From: Spirochaetaceae bacterium
GTDB lineage: Bacteria > Spirochaetota > Spirochaetia > DSM-27196 > SKKC01
Assembly (NCBI GenBank): GCA_003554375.1
Contig: PWGF01000483.1
Coordinates: 1-31,633 of the forward strand
Direction: 5' to 3'
DNA length: 31,633 bases
This document shows positions 8,168 through 16,700 of this stretch, one piece after another; the stretch's first letter is position 1; each line of letters starts with the position of its first letter. The position numbers and the translations under genes were made by a program. Below the pieces are notes generated by a model. That model did no database searches. It was not told where the DNA came from and was given only the letters and a program-made list of their open reading frames with translations.

Positions 8168-9670
8168 TCACCTGGTCTCTCTATGGACCAGAATGTGAGC
8201 TGCTATACGCCCGGACATGAGTGCAAGCGGCATCCCGCCGCCCGGATGCACGCTTCCCCCGCAGTGATAGAGTCCAAGATACCGGCGGTTCCGATTAGGA
8301 TGGCGTTTGAAGGCAGCCATGCGTGTATTAGACGCAATGCCGTACAGTGCTCCGCGGTGGCTCGCCGTCTTCTGCGCGACATCCGGGGGGGTCAATCGGT
8401 CTTCCTCTTCAATGAAGCGCTCGACGTCGACCCCAAGCGCGATACGCAAACGGTCCAATACCGCTTCCCGCGTGCGCTCGACCTCCTTGTCCCACTCCTG
8501 GCCGGCGTCGTACGGTGAATTCACCAGGACGAACCAGTTTTCCCCGTCCGGCGGAGCGTCGCCCGGTGTCGTCTTGGAGGTGATGTTCACATAGACGGTC
8601 GGCTTCCGGGGACAGCGGAGCCGCTCGAAGATATCGGTGAACTCGGCCCGGTAATCCTCCGAGAAGAATACATTGTGAGTGTCGAGCTCAGAGAACCGCG
8701 CGTTCATCCCCCAGTAGAAGACGACGACCGATGATGAAGACTCGAGTGCTTCGTACCGGGCAAGCTCGGGAGCGGCCGAGTCCCCAAGTAGCTCGCGGTA
8801 TGTGGCCGCGACATCAGCGTTGCTCACCACGGCATGGAATCCTTGCGCCTCGCCGCCGGCTGATATTCCCAGCACGCGCCGCTTCTTTCCCCATTTCTCG
8901 TGGAGAACGGCATCAACCGGAGTCCCCAGATGCTTGCGCACCCCCACCACGCGGGCCGCCTCTGCCAACGCCCGCGGCACCGCCCACACCCCGCCTTCCG
9001 CCGTATAGGCACCGTCCACGTATTCGGCGTGGGGGATGAGGTTGAACGTTGCGGGGGCGCGGTACGGATCGGAGCCGTTATAGGTGGCGTACCGTTCGAA
9101 GAGTTGCCGAACGCGCCTCTCCCTGAAAAACGAGGCGATCGCCCCACTCATACTGCGAAACGGGTCAATACGCCCGATCCGCATCAGGGCGCGCCTGAAG
9201 TCCCGGCTCAGGTAGGTTCCCGGCTCGTGGAGACTGTAGCGCAAGAAGAGATCTCCGGCGGCTTCGGAAATCCGGCCCGAGTATTCCAAGAACCGCATGA
9301 CCGAACCTCGCGGCTCATCGGTAGCACGTTCCACCTCCTCTGCGAAGGCGCCCGGATCCGAATGCGCGTCCAGCCGTGAGCCGTCGGCAAAGAAGTACCG
9401 CGTTATGACCGGAAGCCGGTCCAGCCGCAGTAGCTCGTCCGGAACAAGCCCGACCGACCGGAACAGGTCCCGGAACACGTCGGGCCGCGTGATCAAAGAC
9501 GGCCCAGTGTCGAACCGGAACCTCCCCAGCTGTAAGCTGCCGGCCTTGCCGCCCGGCTCCTCATGGGCGTCGAACAGGTGAGTCTCCCACCCGTAAGCAG
9601 CCAGCACAACCGATGCGGCAAGGCCGCCGATGCCCGCGCCCACCACCGCAACCCGTCGGACGTCTCCCAT
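8168..9670 (-). CDS. CrtI-family FAD-dependent carotenoid desaturase
   Basis: This 500-residue flavoprotein belongs to the phytoene desaturase (CrtI/CrtD/CrtN/CrtO) family, which introduces double bonds into carotenoid precursors at the membrane. The N-terminal FAD-binding motif GAGIGG is at 11-16, followed by 'GWETHLFDAHEEPGGKAG' and 'FRFDTGPSLITRPDVFRDLF'. The C-terminal family signature 'LYHCGGSVHPGGGMPLALMSG' is near residue 475. Both ends are well conserved, so it is full length. It begins 3 bases after the GH1 stop, so the two are co-translated. No phytoene synthase or other carotenoid gene is in the window, so the exact step (phytoene desaturation or a later one) cannot be fixed. Carotenoid pigments are known from some free-living spirochaetes. 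The stem CTGGTC/GACCAG (8172-8191) lies at the end of the coding sequence. Confidence 0.85.
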   Translation of the reverse strand: MGDVRRVAVVGAGIGGLAASVVLAAYGWETHLFDAHEEPGGKAGSLQLGRFRFDTGPSLITRPDVFRDLFRSVGLVPDELLRLDRLPVITRYFFADGSRLDAHSDPGAFAEEVERATDEPRGSVMRFLEYSGRISEAAGDLFLRYSLHEPGTYLSRDFRRALMRIGRIDPFRSMSGAIASFFRERRVRQLFERYATYNGSDPYRAPATFNLIPHAEYVDGAYTAEGGVWAVPRALAEAARVVGVRKHLGTPVDAVLHEKWGKKRRVLGISAGGEAQGFHAVVSNADVAATYRELLGDSAAPELARYEALESSSSVVVFYWGMNARFSELDTHNVFFSEDYRAEFTDIFERLRCPRKPTVYVNITSKTTPGDAPPDGENWFVLVNSPYDAGQEWDKEVERTREAVLDRLRIALGVDVERFIEEEDRLTPPDVAQKTASHRGALYGIASNTRMAAFKRHPNRNRRYLGLYHCGGSVHPGGGMPLALMSGRIAAHILVHRETR

Positions 9671-9673
9671 GGC

Positions 9674-11005
9674 TCACTCGAACCCCGCGATTACGTCACG
9701 GTAGAAGTAGAAACTGTTCTTGGGCACTCGCCTCCGGTCGGTGTAATCGCAGTACACAATGCCGAAACGCTTCGTATACCCTTTTGCCCACTCGAAGTTG
9801 TCAATAAACGACCAGAGCATGTAGCCTTTTACGTTTACCCCATCATCCATAGCAGCCTTTATCTGAGCGAGGTGTGCGCGGAGATACTCGATTCGCGTCG
9901 GATCGTGACATTTGTCTCCGTCCTCGGAGAGCTGATCCTCGAGCGCGCAGCCGTTCTCGGTCACGTAGAGCGGCATGCCGCCGGTGTGCTCGTGGAGCCA
10001 TTTGAGCTGACGATTTATGCCCGCCGGTACTATCGGCCAATCCATAGCCGTGCGCGTTTGGTGTTGCTCACACAGCCGGAACCCCTCCGGATGCTCCGGG
10101 TCGTAGGCTACGACGGGCTCGGTATAGTAGTTCACTCCCAGATAATCGATCGGCGTGGCAATGATCTCCTCGTCCCCCTCCTGGATCGGAAGCTCGATAT
10201 CCGGATAGGCCGCGAGATGCCGTTCCGGGTAGCCACGCCCCAGAAGCGGGTCCAGAAAGACTCGGGTATGCCCGTCGGCGGCGGAGTCGGCCGCTTGAAA
10301 ATCTTCTTCACGCCGAGTTGCCGGACGCGGAGTCCACGGGTTCAGTACCGTACCGATCCTTCCCGAATACGCCCCGTCGCGAAACGCTGCAACAGCGTAC
10401 CCATGCGCCAGGTTCAGGTGGTGAGCTGCGCGGTAGGCCAGTCTCCGGTCGCGTACGCCCGGCGCGTGGATACCTTCGAGATACCCTAGAAACGCTGAGC
10501 ACAGCGGCTCGTTCAAGGTAAGCCACAGCTGCACCCGATCCCCCAGCGCGTCAAAAACTCGGCGCGCATAGTCCGCAAAACGCCCGGCAACCGAGCGCTC
10601 AGGCCACCCGCCGGCCTCCTGAAGCGCCGACGGCAGATCCCAATGGTATAGCGTCACCATCGGTTCGATATCGGCTTCCTTCAACGCATCCACCAGTCGA
10701 TCGTAGTAATCGATACCGGCCTGGTTCACCGGATCGGTGCCCTCCGGCTGAATACGCGGCCATGCTACCGAAAAGCGGTACGCGTTGACTCCCAACTCAC
10801 GCATCAACGCGATGTCTTCCGGATAGCGATGGTACTGATCGCACGCAGCATCCCCGGTGTGTCCATGACGCACTGCCCCCGGAAGCCGACAGAAGTCGTC
10901 CCAGATGCTTCGGCCGCGCCCGTCCTCCTTGACTGCTCCCTCCACCTGGTAGCTTGCCGTTGCGGTGCCCCAGAGGAAATCCGTGGGAAACTCCAATTCG
11001 CTCAC
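9674..11005 (-). CDS. Glycoside hydrolase family 1 beta-glucosidase
   Basis: GH1 enzymes hydrolyse beta-glucosides or beta-galactosides by a retaining mechanism in the cytoplasm. The 443-residue protein is of normal length and opens with 'FPTDFLWGTATASYQVEGA'. The acid/base glutamate is Glu166 in 'LTLNEPL' and the nucleophile Glu350 in 'YVTENGC'. No signal peptide is present. I prefer GTG 11005 to the upstream TTG 11023: AGGAGG at 11015-11010 lies only 4 bases before the GTG and falls inside the longer reading, and 'MSELEFPTDF' is a usual GH1 beginning. The gene lies 96 bases after the GH3 gene and 3 bases before the desaturase on the same strand, suggesting one transcription unit. The natural substrate is unknown; a glycosylated carotenoid is possible but speculative. 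Confidence 0.93.
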   Translation of the reverse strand: MSELEFPTDFLWGTATASYQVEGAVKEDGRGRSIWDDFCRLPGAVRHGHTGDAACDQYHRYPEDIALMRELGVNAYRFSVAWPRIQPEGTDPVNQAGIDYYDRLVDALKEADIEPMVTLYHWDLPSALQEAGGWPERSVAGRFADYARRVFDALGDRVQLWLTLNEPLCSAFLGYLEGIHAPGVRDRRLAYRAAHHLNLAHGYAVAAFRDGAYSGRIGTVLNPWTPRPATRREEDFQAADSAADGHTRVFLDPLLGRGYPERHLAAYPDIELPIQEGDEEIIATPIDYLGVNYYTEPVVAYDPEHPEGFRLCEQHQTRTAMDWPIVPAGINRQLKWLHEHTGGMPLYVTENGCALEDQLSEDGDKCHDPTRIEYLRAHLAQIKAAMDDGVNVKGYMLWSFIDNFEWAKGYTKRFGIVYCDYTDRRRVPKNSFYFYRDVIAGFE

Positions 11006-11101
11006 ATAACCTCCTGTCGCCAAGCACTGTAGGATTTTCGGTCCGGTCCCGGAAAGTCATGGCGGCCAACCGGTCCCGCTCGCTTCACGCAGCTCACGCG
11101 C

Positions 11102-12790
11102 TCACTTGTTTGCCTCGTTCAGTTGCTGAATGACCCGTTGGTGCTCCTCTTTCCCCAGTACCCGGTACGGATCGTTCGTGTGCCCCCCCTGCTCATAATC
11201 GTCCCACGGAAGCGTTACATCCCAAGGGAGCGCTGTATAGCCGGCCGAATATGGTCCCGGCAAGAGGCCGGCCCGGAACTTCGTCTCCATGATCCGAACA
11301 ACAGAACGTTCGATGCGCTGTGGTGTCAATCGACCACCGCGCACGGCCGTAAGGATGGCTTCGAACGCGGCCGCCGGATCAATCGGTTGAAGCAGGAGGT
11401 CCGCTCCAGCTTGTACGGCCGCGACTGCCAGCTCCCCACCATTGTACCGCCCGGCAACGGCCTCCATGTTCAAGCTATCCGTAACGATTAAGCCGTCGTA
11501 GCCGAGGTCCTCGCGAAGCAGCTCGGTGAGAACGGTGTGCGAAGTAGTGGCAGGCGTGTCACCTGCGATCTCCGGCAACGTGATGTGTGCCGACATGATT
11601 CCCGCAACCTGAGCGTCCATTGCTGCAACAAACGGAACCAGTTCAACCTGCTCCAGCCGCTCACGCGGATGGCTGACGACAACCGTTTCGTAATGGCTGT
11701 CGCCCTCGCTATCACCGTGGCCTGGGAAATGCTTGACTACCGAGAGGACCCCTTGAGACTGTATGCCGTGAACCATCCGGGAGACCATGTCGGCGACCTG
11801 TTCCGGCTCCGATCCAAACGATCGCCCCGCAATCACGGGATTGTCGGAGCGGGTAAGCACGTCCGCGACGGGCGCCATGTTCATGGTGATTCCGAGCGAG
11901 CGTAGCTCGCGTCCCATGATTCTGCCGATGGCCCCGGCAAACGACGGATCCCCCGTACTTCCGATCGCTTCTGCACTGGGCAACTCGGTAGCAGGGATAC
12001 GGCCACTGGCGTTTAGCCGGCTTACCGGCCCGCCCTCCTGATCCACTCCCACCAGAAGTGGCACCGAGGAGATTCCTTGAAGCTCCCGCACGAAGGAAAC
12101 GGTCTGTTCGACCGTCTGCAGATTAACCCCGAACAGAAGCACTCCGCCGGGCCGGAGACGCTCCATGGTCTCCTTCACCTCATCGGTTAGCTCGGTAACG
12201 GGGCGCCCACGGGTATCGTGCTCGAAAGCAGGCATCAGGAGCTGTCCGACTTGTTGCTCCAAGGACATGCGCCGAACCAGGGCGTAGGCCAGTCGTCGCG
12301 CGACACTATCGGGCGTCACCGACGGCGGCAATAGTGCCCCGTCGCTTCCGAGGAGCGCTTCGGTTCGGTCGTGACCGAAGTCGGGAAGAATCCCCCGGAG
12401 CGAGAATCCGGGACGATAAAACCACTGTTGCGAAACCACGGCGTCCGGAAGATCGGAATCTGGAAGCATCGTCGGCTCAAGCCGCTCGGGGGCGGATGCG
12501 ATATCCGGAGCCGGTATTGGGAAACGAGCGGGATCATCCGAATGGGGAGGATCCGGCCTCGGCGCCGGTGGCTCGGCTGTCGGCGGCTCAGCAGTCGGCG
12601 GCTCGGCTGCCGGTGGCTCGGTTGGCGGCGGCTCGGCTGCCGGTGGCTCAGCCGTCGGTGGTGAAGGCTCGGAAACCTTCGGCGGATCTCCTTCGGGAGC
12701 CTCTTCCGGCGGCGGTTCGGGAGGAGTCTCACATGCTGCGAGCACCGCCATCGAGGCAACGAGAAGTATCCACTTGAACGTGGCTTTCAT
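11102..12790 (-). CDS. Family 3 glycoside hydrolase lipoprotein, beta-N-acetylhexosaminidase type
   Basis: This is probably a cell-envelope exo-hydrolase acting on N-acetylglucosaminides, such as peptidoglycan turnover products (NagZ-like). The start ATG 12790 gives the lipoprotein signal 'MKATFKWILLVASMAVLAAC', with the lipidated cysteine at 20. A proline/glutamate-rich tether follows (21-100, with six AEPP-type repeats), then the GH3 TIM barrel (about 165-550). The KHFPGHGDSEGDSH motif (353-366) carries the Asp364-His366 pair that marks the N-acetylglucosaminidase subgroup, and the nucleophile is Asp438 in 'IVTDSLNMEAV'. An open frame continues upstream but would run through the tRNA-Val gene, so it is not real. 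Cytoplasmic NagZ is shorter and unlipidated; this one should face the periplasm or the surface. The gene lies 55 bases after tRNA-Val on the same strand. Confidence 0.9.
   Translation of the reverse strand: MKATFKWILLVASMAVLAACETPPEPPPEEAPEGDPPKVSEPSPPTAEPPAAEPPPTEPPAAEPPTAEPPTAEPPAPRPDPPHSDDPARFPIPAPDIASAPERLEPTMLPDSDLPDAVVSQQWFYRPGFSLRGILPDFGHDRTEALLGSDGALLPPSVTPDSVARRLAYALVRRMSLEQQVGQLLMPAFEHDTRGRPVTELTDEVKETMERLRPGGVLLFGVNLQTVEQTVSFVRELQGISSVPLLVGVDQEGGPVSRLNASGRIPATELPSAEAIGSTGDPSFAGAIGRIMGRELRSLGITMNMAPVADVLTRSDNPVIAGRSFGSEPEQVADMVSRMVHGIQSQGVLSVVKHFPGHGDSEGDSHYETVVVSHPRERLEQVELVPFVAAMDAQVAGIMSAHITLPEIAGDTPATTSHTVLTELLREDLGYDGLIVTDSLNMEAVAGRYNGGELAVAAVQAGADLLLQPIDPAAAFEAILTAVRGGRLTPQRIERSVVRIMETKFRAGLLPGPYSAGYTALPWDVTLPWDDYEQGGHTNDPYRVLGKEEHQRVIQQLNEANK
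12566..12655 (-). repeat. Six 15-bp repeats coding (T/A)AEPP
   Basis: Residues 46-75 of the GH3 lipoprotein are six near-identical five-residue units of the form T/A-A-E-P-P (one reads P-T-E-P-P). The DNA repeats with a 15-bp period. It encodes the stiff, acidic tether between the lipid anchor and the catalytic domain. Such repeats can change copy number by slippage. Confidence 0.8.
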
Positions 12791-12845
12791 GGACGCCGCC
12801 TGAACTACAAAGCGCGGCCCGCGGCCGTGCTGGACATGGCACCGA

Positions 12846-12917
12846 TGGGCGATGCTGGATTTGAACCAGCGACTTCTACCGTGTGAAGGTAGCACTCTCC
12901 CACTGAGTTAATCGCCC
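12846..12917 (-). tRNA. tRNA-Val (anticodon CAC)
   Basis: The 72-base gene folds into a full cloverleaf. The acceptor stem is GGGCGAT/ATCGCCC with discriminator A, the D stem ACTC/GAGT, the anticodon stem CTACC/GGTAG around TTCACAC (anticodon CAC, reading GUG), and the T stem GCTGG/CCAGC with loop TTCAAAT. CCA is not encoded (the next bases are TCG). It lies 6 bases after tRNA-Ala in one transcript. Confidence 0.96.
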
Positions 12918-12923
12918 GTTAAG

Positions 12924-12997
12924 TGGAGGATATGGGACTCGAACCCATGACCTGTTGATTGCGAACCAACCGCTCTGGCCACCTGAGCTAATCCCCC
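12924..12997 (-). tRNA. tRNA-Ala (anticodon CGC)
   Basis: The 74-base cloverleaf has acceptor GGGGGAT/ATCCTCC, D stem GCTC/GAGC, anticodon stem GTTGG/TCAAC around TTCGCAA (anticodon CGC, reading GCG), and T stem ATGGG/CCCAT with loop TTCGAGT. Position 3:70 is a G-U wobble pair, the hallmark recognised by alanyl-tRNA synthetase, which confirms the identity. The short variable loop (AGGTC) excludes serine. CCA is not encoded. Confidence 0.95.
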
Positions 12998-13019
12998 ACG
13001 TGTCCACTGTACAAGCCGT

Positions 13020-13048
13020 ATTATACTCAGAACCGGCCTCTCGCTCAA
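13020..13048 (-). promoter_or_regulatory. Strong sigma-70 promoter of the tRNA-Ala/tRNA-Val unit
   Basis: Read on the minus strand, TTGAGC (13048-13043) and a perfect TATAAT (13025-13020) are separated by exactly 17 bases. The -10 ends 22 bases before the first base of tRNA-Ala. No terminator with a T-run is seen between tRNA-Val and the GH3 gene, so this promoter may also drive the downstream genes. Confidence 0.8.
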
Positions 13049-13100
13049 GGGCCCGGACATGGTGTAAGATAGCGCATTGAGACTTGACACTCTCTATATG

Positions 13101-13117
13101 AGGAGGATGCGCGTCTG
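13101..13117 (+). promoter_or_regulatory. Ribosome site positioning a CTG start
   Basis: AGGAGG (13101-13106) is followed by eight bases and then CTG (13115-13117), in frame with the ASCH protein. The ATG at 13107 directly abuts the AGGAGG and opens only ATG-CGC-GTC-TGA, so it is too close to the ribosome site and stops at once. Confidence 0.55.
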
Positions 13118-13684
13118 AAGCTTCGCTGTGTTTCGATCCCCAACCCGGACTCGTACCTTGTGTGCGCCGGTGTAAAGGACGTCATCAGCCTACCGTTCCG
13201 GACCGACTACCGGGGCGAGCTCTACGTACACTCGAGCGGTAGATTCACATACCTCGGCATTCCCGATTTCTCAGATCGCCCCATGCCCGTCTTTCACGAA
13301 TTCAACGCGCAGATGGAGAAGATCGATCTGATCGAGCAGGAGGCGCGATTCATCGGATTTCCGGAGCTCGGAATCCGTGTATGCCTCAAGGAGGAAGATC
13401 GGCAGCCGCTGTGGGCGGTACGGGAGTATAATTTCCTGGCGCAAGTCTATCGGCACTACCACAAACACCCGGACATCCCCTTTTTCGAAACCAACGCGAT
13501 TATTGGAACGATCGAGTTGGTCGACGTGCGCCACCACACTGATTCCCCCTGGGCAGAGGCCGGGAAGTTCCAGTGGGTTTATCGCCATCCTCGGTTGTTC
13601 GACCAGCCGCTTGCCAAAACTACCGGCGGCGACGGCATCTGGGAGCTGGATGTCGCGGACAGCTCCGGTGATCGCGCACCTTGA
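13115..13684 (+). CDS. ASCH-domain protein, probable CTG start
   Basis: The 189-residue protein looks like an ASCH (ASC-1 homology) domain, a PUA-like fold thought to bind RNA or modified nucleotides. The N-terminal strand and helix 'KLRCVSIPNPDSYLVCAGVKDV', then 'FRTDYRGELYVHSSGR', and late 'NAIIGTIELVDV' and 'WAEAGKFQWVYRHPRLF' follow the ASCH pattern of core motif, basic loop and closing strand. Starting at the first ATG or GTG (GTG 13160) would remove the conserved first strand. The only in-frame codon that keeps it and has a good ribosome site is CTG 13115; an in-frame stop at 13085-13087 rules out anything further upstream. No function is known for this subgroup, although some ASCH proteins hydrolyse modified nucleosides. 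The gene stands alone, divergent from the tRNAs and convergent with the TPR gene. Confidence 0.75.
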   Translation: MKLRCVSIPNPDSYLVCAGVKDVISLPFRTDYRGELYVHSSGRFTYLGIPDFSDRPMPVFHEFNAQMEKIDLIEQEARFIGFPELGIRVCLKEEDRQPLWAVREYNFLAQVYRHYHKHPDIPFFETNAIIGTIELVDVRHHTDSPWAEAGKFQWVYRHPRLFDQPLAKTTGGDGIWELDVADSSGDRAP

Positions 13685-13762
13685 AGTGCACGGTGAACCT
13701 ACCGGAAGGAGGTGGCCTTCACTCGGTGGAGGGCCGGCGTGATCGGAAGGCCGGTCACGGCA

Positions 13763-16700
13763 CTACTCGTCCGACGCGTTATCGCCACCATCCGAACTTA
13801 CGAGCTGATCGCTCTCGCGGGTACCGCCCAAGCGGTTGAGAATCCGTGAAATGCGCTCACCGAGGGCGGTACGTGCCCATTTGTTCGGGATGTACCGGGT
13901 GAGCCCCGCGAGCACGCCGAAGGTGCGGGAAAGCGAATCCGGACTCACATGCGACTTCCCACTGGTTGGCGCTCGCGCGCTCGACCTGCTCTCCCCTCTC
14001 CTCGACCCGGTGTTGTTTTGGGAGTGCCGCTTCGTTGGATCAACGGAATCCCGGTTCCCCGGTCCGGGCTGGGGCCGTTGTGCACTCGGCCCGCTCCCTC
14101 CTCGCGCCGCCTGGGATTGCGGCTTCTCTGAGCTCCCCGCACGCCTCTCCGGCCTCTGCTCTTCCAGTGACCGACGATAGCGTTCCGCCTCGTACCTCAG
14201 ACCGCGCTTGCCCTGAAGCACGTTCTTGAGCCGTTCGATGCGAAGCGGCACATCGCTCGATTGGAACTGCTCGACTTTGTCCGGCGGCAACTGCTCCGCC
14301 AATGAACTCAGATACTCGAGCATGCTTGCCTGTCGCTCTCGGAAGCTCGACTCCGCCGGAGCCCCCGTCCGATCCGCTCTTCCGTCGCCGTCCGTCACGT
14401 CACCGACCGACTTCTCGCCCGTTTCCACGGCTTCCGGTGCCGCCCGGTCCGTTGAAGAGTTCCCGGTCCGCCCCGCCTGCGCGCCTTCGCCGTCTGCCGG
14501 AAACAAGTCCTGTATCGGGCCAATATCGTCGTAGTCTTCGTCTCCCTGTTCGCTACGCCCTTCGGGCAACTCGGCTTCTTCCGGATCAGGCTCCTCAACG
14601 AGCTCAGGCGGTATCGCATCGTCTTGCTCGAGCTCAGGCTCAAGCTCAGTCGCCGGCTCCTTCGTCGGCTCTGTTGTTCCCGGCCCCGCGGGCCCGTCCT
14701 GAGCGCGCTCGCCATCCGCCTCTACGGCGGAAGGGTCTTCGTCGCTTCCTGCAGCCTGAACCGGTTCTGGAGCCTCTTCCTGCCGTGTAACGTGGTCCGG
14801 CTCGTCGAACTCCGGAGCTTCTTCCCGCTCCTGCGCGTCGACCGGCTCCGCGTACTCCGGAGCCTCTTCGTGCCCTGTAGCGTACGCGGGCTCCGCGTAC
14901 TCCGGAGCTTCCTCGGATCCGCCGGCCTCTCCCTCCGGTCCCGCTTGATCGAGCCCTTCGGCTCCTCCGGGCGCCTGCGAAGGAGCGGATGGGACTGCGG
15001 GGGGCGACTGTGGATACGAAGGTTGCCACGGTTCCGCTTGGGGATACGGTGGCCGTGGCGACGCCTCAGGCCGCGGGCTTTCGGGGGGGGAAGGCGACAA
15101 ATGCGCCGGCTCGCCGTACGGCGATTCCTGCCCGCCCGGAGCATCGGACGAAGCCGGCCGTTCGGGGCGCTCGCGAGACGATGAGTCGTCCTGAGGGAAA
15201 GACCGTTGTGTCTGTTGAGCTCGACCGGGTTCGCCGCCCTGGTCCGGGGGTGGCGGAACCGCGGACTGTGGCGGCCGCGGTGGTGGGCCCGGTGGCGATC
15301 CTGGTGGCGGTCCGGGTGGATGCGGCGGTTCATAGGGACTACCCCACCGCTCGAGCCGGTCACGCTGCGTCATATCCTCCGAGCCGCCGTCGTCGCCACC
15401 CTCCATTGCCCGAGTACGCCGCGGCATGCCGGCGAAAGGATCGCCGGTTTCGTCTTCCTCTGCAAGATCGAGAAGTGACGGTGCACGCTGATGGGAGTCC
15501 GACATCTCGTCCCGCCGGCCATCTCCTCCGTCCCCGGCGGCATCTCCTCCGTCGGCCGCGGCGTCGCCATCCCGCGGGGCACCGCCGTCACCGCGACCAC
15601 CTGGTTCGGTAGCCGCGGCTCCCGCCTCTTGGGCTTCCGGGGAGTCTCCGCTCCCGGCTCCACCGTCACTCCGACCGGCCCCCCCGTCGTGCCCGTGGTC
15701 GCCTTCCCCCCCGAACCCGGAATCCGCGCGGCGTTCGCCCGCTGGAGCCGACTCCTGACCCACCGAAAAAGGCGCTCCAACGCCCACCTGCTCCTCCGGC
15801 GCTTCTTCGCTCTCGTCGGCGAGCTCCTCGTCCTCGATCCCCTCCTCTTCGGCCGCCTGGTCGAAGTCGAAATCGAGGATGGGAACCGATTCCTCGTCCA
15901 TTCCGCCGAGCTCATCGACGCGATACTCGTCGGGGTGCTCGCCGTGATCACCCGTGGCAACGGCCCGGAGTCTCTCCAGGTTCTCCGCCCACGCTTCACC
16001 GTGATCCTGCTCGAACGCCTGCACCGCCTTCTCATAGAGACTCAGGCTCTCGTTGAGCCGGTTGAGATCCTCCGGTCGCGCCCGCCTGCCCTGCAGATTC
16101 ACGAGTGCATCAGCCGCTTCGATCGCCTGCTCTCTTCGGCCCAAGGCCTGGTGTGCACGGGTGATCGCGCCGAGTACCTCGCCGTCTTCCGGATCCCGCG
16201 CCTTTAGATGCTCCAGCAGCTCAACCGCCTCCTCGGCACGGCCCGTCTCCAGGTAGATCTCCGCGAGGAGCTTTCGCGCACGCACATCGTCCGGTGCAGC
16301 ATCCAAGAAAGCATCCAACTCACGCTCCGCGGCTCGAAGCTCACCTGCGTCGCGATACGCCTCAGCCAGCTCCAGTCGGAACTCCTCAATGTCCGGCGCG
16401 ATCTGCCGGAGCTCACCGATGCACGTTGCCGCCATGTCTCGCCGTTCGGCGCGCATCAAGAGGGCCGCAAGGGCTGCAAGATGCTCCGGGTCATCGCTTC
16501 GATTGTTGAAGACGTACTCGAGATGCCGCAGTGCCCTGAGCTTCGATCCGTGTGCAAGTAGCCGCCGCGCAAGATGGAGACGTATCGAGAGATTCTCCGG
16601 ATTGGTCGCGGCAAGCGAGTGTAGCTCTTCCACCGCTTGCTCTGCGTTGTCGTAGTGTTCCAGAAGGCTCCCTAAGTTCTCGATTGCGCGATAGTAGTCC

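Noticed and set aside
9563..10489. 308-codon plus-strand frame opposite the desaturase and GH1 genes
   Set aside because: It lies antisense to two genes with intact catalytic motifs; no domain is recognisable, and such shadows are common in GC-rich DNA.
12791..12895. Longer GH3 reading frame starting at 12895
   Set aside because: It would read through the tRNA-Val gene, and the lipoprotein signal peptide starts at ATG 12790.
12908..13090. Small minus-strand frame over the tRNA region
   Set aside because: It overlaps tRNA-Ala and its promoter and has no protein similarity I can recognise.
14302..16207. Several 160-240 codon frames opposite the low-complexity part of the TPR gene
   Set aside because: Low-complexity GC-rich coding sequence leaves other frames open; these are Arg/Ser/Leu-biased and without domains.
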